Positions 44,476-57,185 of a stretch of DNA of 64,000 nucleotides are shown here, piece after piece; position 1 is the first letter of the stretch; each line of letters opens with the position of its first letter. Made by a program: the position numbers and the translations under genes. Origin of the DNA: Agaricus subrufescens (Eukaryota; Basidiomycota; Agaricomycetes; Agaricales; Agaricaceae). The notes under the pieces were generated by a model. That model was not told where the DNA came from and searched no databases. It was given only the letters and a program-made list of their open reading frames with translations. The stretch is from positions 2,418,001 through 2,482,000 of the forward strand of contig CM057058.1 in NCBI GenBank assembly GCA_029945375.1, in the 5' to 3' direction.

Positions 44476-46763
44476 AGTAACGATTCCTGGGAGGGTGGAA
44501 CGGAACACCAACGCCGCTACTGTCACGTCACGCTACCGCCTCAACTTTCATATGCCTCAGTCATAGAAACGCCTCGCGTGGCGGAATCCCGTAAGTCTCC
44601 ATTTTCGCTGAATTGTATGGCTTCCGGAGAGAGATACAATCTCCTCGCTTAGTTACAGGCGGTGGCCGGTGCAAGACAGCCGAGGCAACTTGAAGTAGCC
44701 GCCACAGTTAGGCGAATATGATTATGGATCAACCAATTTGACTAGAGTCAATAATATGCAATCGAGATTGACATGTCCTTCGCAGCATTAACGATCATCG
44801 CATCTCGAACAGAAGCACGGTTGAACACAATCCACATGGAATCACAAACCGATATCTAACCGTGGCCAAGTAGCTCAACTACCTGTATCCTACCTGTATC
44901 CCTTCCAACAGGTGAGAGTCTGACTGCCACAGGCACAATCTCGCTAAGCAGACTGAGCATTGATATAGTTTTTAGTGTGCCTCATCCCAACCCAAACGAG
45001 AATATATGCAGCCACTTTTGGGACCCGAGGACCCGCTGCCTCTATCCATTGACCAGCTCCGCTCGAGTGAAGCTGAGCTGGCCGTGGGAACTTGGATAGG
45101 CGTCTTCTCCTTTCAACCTACCGGAGTAGTTGTTTCCTCGTCCTCAGGGAGGACCCGGATTGCCACCTGGCCCATCCCACGCCATCACCAAACGGATGGA
45201 AATGCTTAGACATTATCCCCAACTCTCTGCCAACGCCGCGGTGCCTTTTACTATGACCCATTGGTGGATACAGACTCCGCTTCTTTCCGGACGGAAGTAT
45301 AAATTGCTCTAATTGCGAAAAACATGGTCCGAACCAGGTTCCATTGGTGCCATCCTCGAACGCCACCCCGAGAGGAATGTGATCATCTAGTGATCATCTA
45401 CTTGGGCTTTGCCGACCGCATGACCGATAGGGCTAGCGCCTAGCGACGCCCTCCTATAAATGTTATCTTTGAAGGGCTTAGTCGATCCTGTGATGAGCTG
45501 AATGTTGACCCCTCCTGGTTTCCTCAGCCCTGGTCCTTCCACGACTCACGGCATCGCCATACTCCAAATTATGGAGTCCTGCCCCAATACCGTAACCTCC
45601 AAGTGCTTATCGCTCTTGCTTCTCACCATGTCTGTGTCAATCGCCGTTTATCCACCACCTTCGGGCACGTATACGTCATTTTCGGAAACTTGCGACAAAC
45701 CACCCGGTACTCCGTCGTTGACGAGGCTCTACCCTCGTCAGTATATTCGTTGACCATAATATCTCTTCTTCCATCGACATACTCACTGAGGTTCTCCATC
45801 TCCATCTTATCGAGTCGTATGCTTGCCGCCGGCGCAAGGTTTCTGGTCTTATCGGCTGTCTTACACTTGCTCTTTCCGGCTTTTAAACGACACCCAGTTC
45901 TGGAAAAATCCCTCTCCCTCACTCAACGGAGACTTTTCGTCACACGCCACCTTTGGTAGCGTGGTTAAATATCCTTCTGGTGGGTAATGTGCACTCCTCT
46001 TCAAGTTCTGTTCTGTCTGTGGGCGCCCGCGCGGGACAACTTTTGCCCGTCTTTCTATCAGTTATGCCATATGACATCACTTACTGAGGAACTTACTCAA
46101 TTTCTCATCAATACATTCGATATCATTATTCTTGGAACTCAGGGCATCCAACTGCCCTACTCAGGGCACGCGGTACTTCTCAGGACATCTCGCTTATATT
46201 AGGGACTCCCAATTTGGCGGCGACCTGTCCCCTGGTTTCGGTCCCACCTTTTGGAGGTCTCAGGGTCCACGGCTCAAGGTCATTTGCTTAAATGTATGTT
46301 ATCTGCTGGCTGTTCGATTTGCATTTCTTTTCCCAAGATCGACCTAGAGTGGAGCGCGCCAATGGCTAAACAAAGTCTCTTGACACCAGTGCTTACCTAT
46401 GGGAGGTCATCTTTCAAGTGCCATAAGGCTCATGTCATTACAATCATGTGGGCTAATCTACTCGACCGGACCAGACGCGGAGAAAGAGGTGGATGCGGGC
46501 TCAACGCGGAGAAGAAGCCTGCGGCGGTCTCCTCGTATTTCTGGTAACCCCTCACCTATCACTCAGGTTCCTGTTGATAATCCCCTTGGTTATCATTGTA
46601 ACGTTTGGTCTTGGCAATCTTTTTTTTTATCCTGGCATCCGGTTTTCTTTGCTTGCCTTGAGACTTAAAAGATGGGACCTTATACCATTAATCAAAGTGC
46701 ATGTATATGGATAGAAAAGAAACAAGTCGAATCCCAACTAAAAAAAAAAATCTTGTCACCATA
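44476..46763. other. Gene-poor region, 2.3 kb
   Basis: No frame in this region shows a recognisable domain, and joining short frames by eye gave no family match. Frames at 45502-45753, 45603-45959 and 46251-46547 overlap without a consistent exon pattern. It may hold decayed sequence or a non-coding transcript. The left end contains the AP-1 sigma promoter. Confidence 0.5.
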
Positions 46764-49700
46764 TCATGAGCGGACAGTGTGTCGTGAAAGCTTGACGGAC
46801 ATATGATCATAAAATCCGCGGTCAACCGGTTTCATGTCTCTGCCACATTTGAGCATACAAAGCTCTCTGAACGCCACATCCCAAGGAAATCGTAGACAGG
46901 TCCGGGACTGTTCCCAGGCATAGATGTAGGCGTATGATGCCTTAACTTGTTCTACATCCTTTGTTGACATCAACCAAAACATGCTTTGATCTGGTTTTGA
47001 ATTGAACGCTTTTGACCATTTGCGTAGCACATCTTGGCGCTGACCGATCGGTAAGCCAGTAAAGCCCCCTGGTGGACCCTTGGCCGTATCGACCTTGTGC
47101 CCGTCAAACACCTCTTTCACATGTTGTTTTATAAGATCACGGTCTCTCTCCAGTAGTTCAGTCAATATCTTGTACTCTCCTTGTTCCGTGCGCAAGCGTT
47201 CTATTCTTCTCTCGAGTTCATCATATGGTGCTGTCAACGCTGGATCCCGCTCAGTTGGACAGCGCTTAACCTGTGCCTCGATCCGTGCCAAAGTCTCCTG
47301 CTTCAATTGTTGCCCAAAGTCCGACAATTTTTCCATAATGAAATTTCGGTTCCGTTTGACTTTGAGTGTGTTGTCTCTTGCTGCCAGTTGTTCGGTTGAT
47401 AGGTACTTGTCTTTCCAAGGAAGATGTCGTAACTCGAACTCTGCCGAATCCGCTAGCAGGACGTCTCTCCGAACAGTCTTGCCAGTCTTTCGACCATCAA
47501 GGATAGTTGTGAACCTAGGAAGTAGGATGAGATACCATAGTAACTCTGTGCAAGAGTGAAGATAACATACATATATGCCAGGAGTTTGGCTTTCTTGGAT
47601 TGGTAGCCATCCGTGTACACTGAGATCTCGTGAAAATTCGAGTATCTTCCAACCAAGCTGAAATCCTTTAGCGTTCCAAGGAGGTATTTCTGTACTTTGT
47701 TGATCTTGACATCATCGGAGCAATCTTTAATTTCGCTGAGGAACTCCTCCACACGCAAATTCTCAACCTCGAATTTTGAATCAAGATCTGATGGTGGGTC
47801 CGCAAAACTTTCCTCGGCATTGCGAAAATCTGTCACAAGTTCAGGTTGCCAAATAAGTTTGACTCTGTCGCCGTCGTAATCACCTTTTTGAATCTTGGTG
47901 AGAGACGAGTAGGACCACAGAGTAGAACAACTTACCACCAGCCAACCAATCAGCCGCTCGACGATTTCCTTTTACTGATAGTATAATCACGTCCTTATAC
48001 TGGTGCAGTTCAGGAATGTCAACAGCCTTCCACTTGATGAGGTTCTTAGCATTTATGACAAAATGGGTTTGACCGTTTGACTTTACCTTTTGGACGTCAG
48101 TGGGCAGTCGGCATGGGTCCCTTGTAACGAGGACATCGCCGGTGATAATATTGAGTTCAGTCCCATCCAACGCCGGCAAGCTCCTCGAACACTGGAAAAA
48201 TACTTCATTGCTTTCTAAACGTTCAGAAGGATCTGATACGAAAACATTAAACATAACTTGAAGAAATTAAACAACAAAAAAAGGACATACCAGGGATGAT
48301 CCATGCTGAGGCAGAAAAAGGAAGTTCGATTGTATAGTTTTCAACCGCTCTACTGACTGTATGTTGCAAGACCTGATTCATCTTCTCTCTTAACACGGGA
48401 CAGGTTTTTGGATGGAAACCAGAGTCGAGAAGTTCTATAATGGTTTCTTCCAGAGCAGACGGGCTCCCGCCCACTCGATCCGGAAACCACTCAGCAGAGT
48501 GTTCTAAGACATCATCCTGGTTGTCGAGATCTTGTGCATTTTCATTGGTGAGGACCTCTCTCGAAGATCCATTGATACGTGCAAGTGCCACTTCTTCTCG
48601 GGCGCGTCGAGACCTGATGACTGAACCAGCACGCTCATAGTTCACCCACAACGCTAGGGATGCTCTCGAGTTTTCAGAAGAGTTGGGATCATCATCATCC
48701 AACCGCCAGTCCATAAGAGGATCGACAATCCCATTGATAGATTGTTTCATGAGTTGACAAATCGATGTAAATTTGACTCCGTTTTCATATAGGTTAATGA
48801 TGATGTCCGTTGATATACGAGCTGGTGTCCTGGCATGTGCGAAATGCAAAATATCGATGGTTCTATGGGTTTCATCTAAGGGGGATTCGTACTTGATTTT
48901 CATAAGAGATGGCCGGAGTTTAATGCTGAATGATTCGTCCTTGATATCGGGATCTTCAACAAGCAGGCCCTAGAAAATAGGAATTAAGGGACCAGAACTA
49001 CGCATTGAATTTTCGACTCACCTTACTGCCACAGACGCGAACTTGGATGGCGGAGGGACGGGTTGACCAATCATGTTGAACACTCAACTTTTGAAGCAGG
49101 TGCCGTGTAATGTAACCGGCACCATCGGTCATATCTGAGTTTGTTGTATTATTTCCTAATGGCTTTAATTAGACGCCGCACTTCTAATCCCGGATCAGGT
49201 TTGGGAAACTCACGCAGATCTGCGATGACATTAATATTGTTTCCTTCAAGAGTAAAACCAAGTATTGACGGTGACAACCCCAGAGCAAAGCGGGAAGCCC
49301 ATTTAGCCATTGTCTAGAGTAGAAAGATGTCAGAATTATCCGTATAAAAATATGAAACAACCTACTTGATGCCGATTTAGCTCTAATGGATTATGCCACC
49401 TAATAAACTCCAAGAAACTGAGCCCGGGCAACACAGCAGCGGAAATCATCTTCTTATCGATATCCCACACCTCATTCGTTTTGAAGTAATAAACGTGGTT
49501 ATCTTTGAGGTAAAAGGCGCGAAAGATGTTTTGACATAGAATTATAGGTTTACGGAGATAGTTGAGAACGTTAAGGTGACCGGCTGGGTGTGTAACGCCA
49601 TCTGGTAAAGTGAGATATAGAAATGACTTGCTCCCAAAATGTCTTGAAAAGCTATGGCTTGCTCCTAATTTTGCTGCATTTAAATCCAATTTCAGAGTTT

Positions 49701-50744
49701 TTGAGCATTTGTCAAAATTAAGAGTAGCGATGAAATGGACACGACCTCTCTCCGGGTCCAGCTGCCCAAGGTTACCTAATTGCGACTCTTCCCTATCTAA
49801 TATCGGCCAGGGATCCTATACACGAGTGAATTCATGAACAAAAATTAAAAAAATTTGTACCATACTGTTGCTTTTCGTTCATACTCGTGGAGCTGGGCAA
49901 ATTTGTCTGATGATACTTGAATATATAGCCACCTGCCAATTAAAAATTTCACCCACCGTCGGCCTTGTCGTGATGAATAAGTCTTTGTAGCTTTTTAATC
50001 CCATCAGAGTTGTTATGAGATTGGAGTCTATCAAGGTCAGGAACCGTGATCGGTACGGGCCCATCATGTCCTTCTTGGGTCCAACTTCTCTGTCCTTTAG
50101 AGACGAGCCTAGTGAGTTCCCACAGAACGCTGTATGGAAGTTGACGGGAATTGATGAAATTTTGCAATAGCCGAGGGGGCGACTATTAGAGAATGTCAAG
50201 CTCGTAAAGCCAAAAGAAAAAATCTAAATCATAATTACAAGATTAATAAACTCTTCTTCCGATGTATTTGTATTCGACGACCGTTTAGGTAGATGAGCGG
50301 CACCAATTCGCGCTTTCTTCCTATTTTTCTCCAACCCATTCGACTCTGGCGACATCTTGTCTAATGAACGCTTGCCTTTCTTGTTCTCGACCATTGGCGA
50401 CGATACAGAGGTATTAGAACTAGTCCCATGAGAAGACTCCGAGTTAAACGACCGAGATCTGCTTGATGAAGGAGCCTTCGGATCCACTTGATCACGATCT
50501 CAGGTACAAAAATAGCTCATCTTCGCAAGAAAGACTCACTAGCTTCGGGCTCCGTGATACCAACAGCACACGCCCAAAAATCAGGACCAGTGCCGAACGT
50601 CGAATACTCACTAAGCTAACAACGACATTTCTTCATCAAGATCTAGTCCTGCCTTGTTGGGAGGAGCCCCCCAAATTTATTGAACCCTACCTGAGATTGT
50701 GAAGGCGCCTTCGTATATTCTTCGGATGTAGATTGTTGTTTCAT
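46764..50744 (-). CDS. Cellular RNA-dependent RNA polymerase (QDE-1/RdRP family)
   Basis: The central signature is ADWLAGG joined across an intron to DYDGDRVKLIWQPEL, which gives the catalytic DxDGD loop of eukaryotic RdRPs. Upstream pieces include ITGDVLVTRDPCRLPTDVQK, VDIPELHQYKDVIILSVKGN and, further toward the N-terminus, SSILPGLSFLEFIRWHNPLE-like exon parts and FYLKDNHVYYFKTNEV. The C-terminal exons cover QVEAYAYIYAW-like helices and DVAFRELCMLKCGRD. The likely start is MKQQSTSEEYTKAPSQSQ at 50744, with a Ser/Lys-rich low-complexity N-terminus; exon borders there are uncertain. The enzyme makes double-stranded RNA in RNA silencing and, in Neurospora, quelling. At least eight introns interrupt it. 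Confidence 0.87.
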
Positions 50745-51058
50745 AATAGATCTGATCAAGATGTCTATCAATCCATTTCTATCCGCGCTAAATATGTATA
50801 TATCCACGTACCAATGTTTTCGGGTCTATTTTCGGATGTTTGAGGCGGCGTCGGGGTATTTGGTAAATTGTTGAGTCACGGGTAGTTGATGGTAATGAAT
50901 CAGTGATGTTGAGTAGGTGGCTTTCAAGTAGCGCGTAGAACGGTCGGGTATATGAGATTGCTGTTTTATTTAGATGTAGGTAGTGATGTGCTGGGGTGTT
51001 AGAGGGCTAGATGGTCTTGGGTGCAGATAGCAAACGGTATTTCATGTATTTCACTAAT

Positions 51059-51080
51059 ACGCGCTCACGTGAGAGCGCGT
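51059..51080. repeat. 8-bp hairpin with CACGTG in the loop
   Basis: The arms ACGCGCTC and GAGCGCGT pair perfectly around a 6-base loop ACGTGA. The middle reads CTCACGTGAG, so a CACGTG E-box sits at the centre. It lies about 320 bp upstream of the RdRP start and may be a regulatory site; that is inference. Confidence 0.6.
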
Positions 51081-51249
51081 CTTCCAGCCTGACGCGCCGC
51101 CTCAACTTATAACCAAAATAGGGGCGACACTTCACTAACGATTTCGCCTGCCATCGGCGATGGCGTCCATAGTACCAACTAGGCTGTGCTGTCATCCGTA
51201 ATGAAAGGATAATCTAGAAGAGAAAATTGATGCCGTACCTGCTAATGCC

Positions 51250-51490
51250 AAGACTCTACTAACGGGTAATGGGAACTCTTTTCTCTCACTTGTTGATTAG
51301 TATTTGACCCTTGTACATGGATTTCTAGAAAGCACGGAACCAGAGGAAAAAGAGGAAAACAAGACCCTATTAATAGGCAGTGGGAACACTTTTCTCTCAC
51401 TTGGTGATCAGCAGTTTAACCCTTGAGACCTATATATATGAATTTCTAGATGACGCAGAACCGAAAGAAGGAAAACAGAAAAAGAAAAGA
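51250..51490. repeat. Imperfect 111-bp tandem duplication
   Basis: Two units, 51250-51360 and 51361-51490, share AAGAC(T/C)CTA(C/T)TAA, GTGGGAAC/ATGGGAAC, CTTTTCTCTCACTTG.TGAT.AG and ATTTCTAGA in the same order. The units differ at many sites, so the duplication is not recent. No coding frame spans it. Confidence 0.8.
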
Positions 51491-51852
51491 GTCTAACTGA
51501 ATGACAGGTTGTGTATGAAAAAGGCGCTAGATAATTTGCATACGCATATGAAAGTTCTGCAGAAAGTACCGAGCGACAGCTTGTAAGGAATGCAATGAGC
51601 TAGAGAAAAAAACAGCAGCATGACTTGTTGTACACTATGTACAATTAATAATTCAATTAGAGCGACGCTTGTAGTGGTAGGAGATGGTATAAATCGTCAA
51701 AAGTCATAAGCCAAAACGAGTTGAATGGTCCATCACCACAACGAAGAACATTGAAAGAAGCGCAGAGAGGAAATACATGGAAGCAGTCATTCCAAATAGT
51801 CCGGGAAATCTAGAAAACCGAAGCAGCGTGCAATAGATAAATCGGGCCAAGC

Positions 51853-54528
51853 CTATCTTTTTATCCCATGATTCTTTTTGATGCTTTGGCCAGTAACGGG
51901 TCCTTTGAATGACACGTTCGTGCCGCGGTTCATTGCAGTTCCCAAGGAATGAGAATATGGTGAAACTGGCATTGCTGTGGGTAAGTTTCCGCGTTCCGTC
52001 GGTAATGCTGTCCAAGGGTTCGGAGATTGGGTATATTGAGTCGCTTGGGCTCGAGGAAGTTGCGGAGACGGCAAGTTGGGGGGTCGTGTGCGGTGTGCAG
52101 ATCCACGAGAGGGAGCAGGGGCGGATGCATTGGAATTGCGTGACTCGCTTCTCCCGGGCCTGACATGTGATGATTTGCCAGGTGAGGTGCCAGGAGAAGT
52201 TAGATACGCATCTGGGGAACGCGGTGAAGATTGCCTATGCGTGGTATTGATGCGTTCGCTGCTTGAAGATGCGGAGTTGACATTGAGTGAGCCTGAAGAG
52301 TGGGAACGACCTGGAGATGAGTTTCTCGACTGTCGCGGGCGCTGATGCATCATAAAGGGAGCAGAGGGGGGAAGTAGCAGAGAATCACTCATGAGTTCAG
52401 GATACGGTGCGACACCAGTGGGTTTATGAACACTTTGGTTGCTAGCCGACCACATTGGGTAAGAGGCAGCCCGATCCATAAATGGCATACCGGGAGTGTT
52501 GGGAATAACAGATTGTCTTCCACTGCGACGACCATCGGAGGAACTGGAATACGTTGAACTGGGTCGTGATTGGTATCCTAGGCCAGAGTTGCTGCCGTTT
52601 GGTGAATATCCGATGCTACCACCGCGATGACTTGATGTCTCGAAAAGAGATGCCTGGGAGGGTGCAAAACTCGACTCTGAACCCCCTCTCCGCGGAGCTG
52701 AAAAGGGTGGGCCGAGCGATGATCTCTTCGCATCGAGAGATCGATGCCGTTCCGTATCCCGCAGGGACGAGGATGATGCGGAAGGCAGAAGAACGTGGTT
52801 TTCGTCCATCTTGAGGCCAGGAATTATTCCCGCCCTTTGGTTCTCTCTTCTAGCACGTTGAGCAATTACCAGCTCGGCATATTGTCGTTGCTCCATCTCT
52901 CTCTTCTCTTTTTCCCTGGCCCAGCGCCTATTCTCTTCTTCGATCCTTTCAGCTTCAATTCTGCGTCTCTCTTGCTCTTGTTGCATGAGCCTTCGCCTCT
53001 TCTCTGCTCTCAGGAATTTGGCCTTTTCTTCGCGCATTTTCTTTTGACGCAAAATGTGCAAAGGTTCAACATCCTCTGCATCGTCTTCCGCGAATCGCAC
53101 AGCTCTCTTCACTGCAGGGCCGAGAAGCGAGGGTTGAGTTTTCGGGGAAGTAGAAGTAGGTAGTGGTGATTGACTCCGACTCAGTGATGAACGGCGATCC
53201 GATGGCGGTACCGGCAAACGTGCATCCGAAGTGAGAACCGAAGCGACGGGTGATGAGACGGGATTGGAACTGTGCTGGTTGCGCAAAGGCGACGGCGACA
53301 GCATGAACGAATGTGCTGATTTGACGGTGGCTAGAAAGAACTTAGACTAATTCTGTGGATAATCGGACTACTCACTAGGCGGGGGAGCCTTTTCGGGAAG
53401 CGGCGGTGATGTCTTGGGTAAGCTATCCAGAGATGGTTCATAAAGGGCATCTTGCGACAAAGCCGGTTGCGCCAAAGTAGGATCAAAATCAGGGTCGGCA
53501 AGAATGTCCAAGGACTCCGAATATTCGAGGGCAGCGACAGCAAGAGTGCTGGCAACTGGAAGCTGGCGGAGACCATCGTCCGAAGGCAGGAAAACCGAAA
53601 AACGATCCTCAAAACAAGGACGAGATATCCAGCGCCTGAGTCCCGGGCTAGCTCGGAAGACGAGAGTCGTATTTGGGGGGAAGCATGCTTCGTAATCAGG
53701 ACGGGTAGGCGCCGGAATAGTCGCCGGGAGAGCACTCTTAGAGCCAAAGGGCAAGATAACGGCTGCATCGCCGGCAGAAAGTCGTTCGAGTCGGTGAAGT
53801 AACCGTCGTTTGAGGACCACTCGTCGCATGTCAACCTTGGAGGGGACAGCCTGAGGTCGATTGCAGGAGACAGGAAATAGATAGGCAGGGGAGGGCTGGA
53901 CAAAGGGAGAAGAGGGAGAGGGGGGAATGAGACTATTTTTGATTAACAGTTTCAGATTTTGTTGAGCTTTGGCCGGAGACGTTACGGGAGAGGGTTTTGT
54001 GGTGGAAGGTTGTGCGGGGTCCGAATGAGTGAGCGAGACGGTGTCGTTGTATTCCTCTTCCTCTAACAGCAGCTCTTTCTCACTGTCGCCGACTCGCCTT
54101 ATCGAGCGGCTCAGCACCTGGAACGAGGAGGGGCGCTCGGTGCGTGGACGGCGGGGCGGTTCCGGGGGCTTGCTGGGGGGCTCGGGGAGGGTAGGCGGAT
54201 CTGAGGAGCCCCGCTTGCCCCCGAACAGGTTCCTCCAGGAGCGTTTGGTGGAGTTGCGGGAGAGAGAGGCGGGGTGGTGATCGTCCTCGGCAGCGGGGGC
54301 ATGGACGCTGGGGGAGCGGGTGGAGGAGTCGGAGGAGAGGCCATTGTCGCTGATGGAGCTGAGCTGGGGGGTGGAGGAGATGGAGGAGGGCGAGGGCGCC
54401 TGGGGGGACGAGGAGAAGGCGAGGGCAAGGGGGAGATGGAGGCGGCCGTTCTGCGGGGGAGAGGTGTGGGAAGGAGTGGACTTGGGGGAGTCGCGCTTGG
54501 AGGAGAAGACGGCGGCGAGGCGGCGCAT
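51853..54528 (-). CDS. Unknown Ser/Pro-rich protein with a charged coiled coil
   Basis: Two large exons are joined by an intron (donor CCTA|GTGAGT, acceptor TTTCTAG) near 53322-53380. I do not recognise the family. The N-terminal part starts MRRLAAVFSSKRDSPKSTPS, contains NSTKRSWRNLFGGKRGSSDP, and has a more ordered stretch around VVLKRRLLHRLERLSAGDAA, NTTLVFRASPGLRRW and VASTLAVAALEYSESLDILA. The C-terminal part has a strongly charged helix (KMREEKAKFLRAEKRRRLMQ, QEQERRRIEAERIEEENRRW) then Ser/Pro/Arg disorder up to KKNHGIKR. In total it is about 860 aa. An upstream in-frame ATG at 54687 would lie only 12 bp from the RRN7 stop, so I prefer 54528. A scaffold role is inference. Confidence 0.7.
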
Positions 54529-54699
54529 CGTCAGGCGGACATGCGCGGGGAAGGAGTGGTCTGGCGGCAGCGCGGCAAGCCAAGGAGCGGCGAAAGGACT
54601 GGAGGGGATATTAACCAACCCAGCCCGCAAAAGGGGCAACCCAGACAAAATCAGCGCAGCGTCACGTGCCCGCGCGGCCAGTCCCACACCGCCCGCCCA

Positions 54700-56947
54700 T
54701 CATGATGTCATCTCACGCTGCAGATCTCCCGCTAGCCTAACCTTGTTCGCCGGCTCTTCTCCTGTCTCCCGCCGTCCCCTCCCCTCCCACCACCGCGCGA
54801 CCCGCCGCTCGTACGCCTCCACCACCGCCCCCAAGTACCCCTCGGCGACCCCTACTTGCCTCCCTGCCCGCCCGACCGCCGCTGCGTACTCCTTTGCGAG
54901 TGTTCCGAACACATCTCGCGAGTTCCATATGGAATAATCTTCTCCGGGCCGCGGCCTCTTCTCCTCCGCTAGTCTATTTGCAAGCTTTCCGGCCCCTAGA
55001 CTGGCCCTCGGCGACCTTGCAGCTTCGGCCGTCGCTTCTCCCCTTGCGTAGTGTCCCATCGGAAAGTGATCTCTGGCAACGTCGTCCGCCTCCTGCTGCT
55101 GGCCCACGAGTGCATGCTGACAAAAATCTAAATACCCGTCCAGCAGACCGCTGTCCAAGTCGCCAACAGCCCTGTCACTTAATTTTAGCAAACATCTCAC
55201 GAATGTCTCGTTCCGCGACTCACATATCACTTTCCGAGCTGAATAAAGTGTTATTGTCTCGTCCATCAAACTCGTCCAACTCTTTTAGTGCGCCAAGCCA
55301 TTCTTCAATCCTAGGCAATGCCAAGACGGGGTCTCCTTCATCAATCGCTGTTCTGCGCAACGATCATAAAGACGATATCCACACTGTGGAGACACCCTTT
55401 ACCTTGGTTTTCCATCCAACCCGTAAGCCATCTTCACTATGATTATTATGGTCGCAACCAGCGCCACCTCTGGCGGTACATCATCATGTTTGTGTCTCCC
55501 CAATTCGTTCCCCTTGACACGCCTCAAGCCTGGAGCCAGAGATGAATGTAACGTCAGAGGCAGCTCCAACACACAAGCCAGGCGCTTTGCTAGCGTATAC
55601 AATGTAGCTAAATAAAGCATCGTCGAATCAAAGTGATCACCCCAAAACCATTCAGCAACGCACGAGTTAGCCCCATGTCTTTCGTCAGTCGCCAAAGTAA
55701 AGGTGCCGTGTTACACTCAGGGGTAAAGACACCATAAGCCGCATACAACTTCTTGCTCAAGCGTGCTGCCAGTTTGTGCACAGACAGTATGCTCGGAACA
55801 CGCTACTTGACAGTAAGCCATACGCCGGAGGACTGAGGATTGCTTGACCCTTACAAGCGGAGATAGCGCCTGAATACTATGCTTTGTAAGATGAGACGCG
55901 ACGTTCGAGGGCAGTAATCGGACAGGGTCGAGATAAGGAACCCTGTAGGATGCGACGACTCTGCATTCCCGTTAACAATATAGGACACGTTTCTGATTGT
56001 CTCAAACGCACTTGATGAGATCCTTGTACATGATCGGTATCCGTAGTTGCCAAAATGCGATAACCAGTACAGCCAAAGTACTCGCCAGACTTTCAATGCT
56101 CCGTGTCGTCTTCGTCCTTCTCCATCCTTCGATCCCCGCACGGCTTTCGCTGCGAAGATCGTGATTATCTTCACCTTCTTCTTCTGATGAGCTTGATATA
56201 TCAGAGTTCTCGCGCAAGAGTTCGTCCATTTCGGAATCATTTCCAGAGCCCGATCTGTCGTCCTCGTTCAAGTGCTTCCGGCTCATGTCACTAGAAGGCC
56301 CATCAAACGTCTGGGTATTCGTTCCTCCGTGGGCTGTTCCTTCCTTTTGGCTGTCACTATCCTTTTCCCCTTCTTGAGCGTGTAGATAGGGTTCGGCAGG
56401 AGGGGGGTCCGTCAGCAGGGACAAATGAAGTCCCCAAATGTCTCGACATAAAATCTGTACCTCCGTCAGCCCTGTGAGTATCACCGAAAATGCACATACC
56501 TCAAACTCGGGAGGCAGACTCCAAAGTTTCATAAGAGTCTCCACCTGCATTCGCAATATTAATTGCTGACAGAGAAAATAATGATAACGCCCTCTAGCAC
56601 CATGGTACACTATGACAAAACAGCGACGTCCGTAATTTCACCGGCGGAAAACCCATTTCAGGGGACTTACGTTGTGTATTAGCTTTACTACCTCGTTCTT
56701 TCTTCTCCTGGGTACTTTTTAGCTTGCGTTTGTTAGTCATATGTGGACCGGCGTAATCATCAACCTCGTTCGTTTCGCTCCTGTAATTCTGGACATGATG
56801 TGTGATTGTCATCCCGGACCGAATAACAAGGAAGCCGGCCAATTATACCTGTAAAACATGGCCCTCACTACAAGCGATCAGACCGCTCAGAGGTTCTTTG
56901 TGCCACTGTCTGGACCCACAAGTTGGGCACCGTTTTCTTGGAGCCAT
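54700..56947 (-). CDS. RRN7: RNA polymerase I core factor subunit RRN7 (TAF1B type)
   Basis: The start is MAPRKRCPTCGSRQWHKEPL followed by IACSEGHVLQ, an RRN7 zinc ribbon (CxxC ... CxxxH). Joined exons give NYRSETNEVDDYAGPHMTNK, YHGARGRYHYFLCQQLILRM, QVETLMKLWSLPPEFE and ILCRDIWGLHLSLL, matching the TFIIB-like region after the ribbon. An acidic linker (DISSSSEEEGEDNHDL) follows. The second cyclin-like part includes TLYTLAKRLACVLELPLTLH, DDVPPEVALVATIIIIVKM and AYGLDGKPR. The last exon has LDGYLDFCQHALVGQQQEAD and ends at 54700. RRN7 is the TFIIB relative in the core factor that recruits Pol I to rDNA promoters. Confidence 0.88.
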
Positions 56948-57185
56948 CGTCTCAGATCAGGTTCCCAGGCCAAACTTCTTTCCCGGCAAAGATCCTGTAC
57001 GTACCCGAAGAAATCGGGAAGGAAATGAAAGAGAGAACGAGGCAGCTGTGTGCTGGGACGCGAATTTATTGATGGCTTCCCACGGCCATAATCATCAGAC
57101 AGCAAGCAGGCAAAGTAAAGTTTCACCAGAAGCCTGTTCCTTTCAAACCCTCCGCCGACCTCGTTGAGCTCAGCGCTCTCGCAAG

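Larger units (their letters stand above)
50745..51852. other. Intergenic region upstream of the RdRP gene
   Basis: This 1.1-kb region contains the RdRP promoter, a short GC-rich hairpin at 51059-51080 and an imperfect 111-bp tandem duplication at 51250-51490. A 62-codon minus frame at 51007-51195 has no recognisable motif. The right end is the 3' end of the Ser-rich gene. Confidence 0.5.

Noticed and set aside
54274..54937. Long plus-strand frames opposite the Ser-rich and RRN7 genes
   Set aside because: They are antisense shadows of GC-rich low-complexity coding sequence; the minus strand carries clear RRN7 motifs and consistent splicing.
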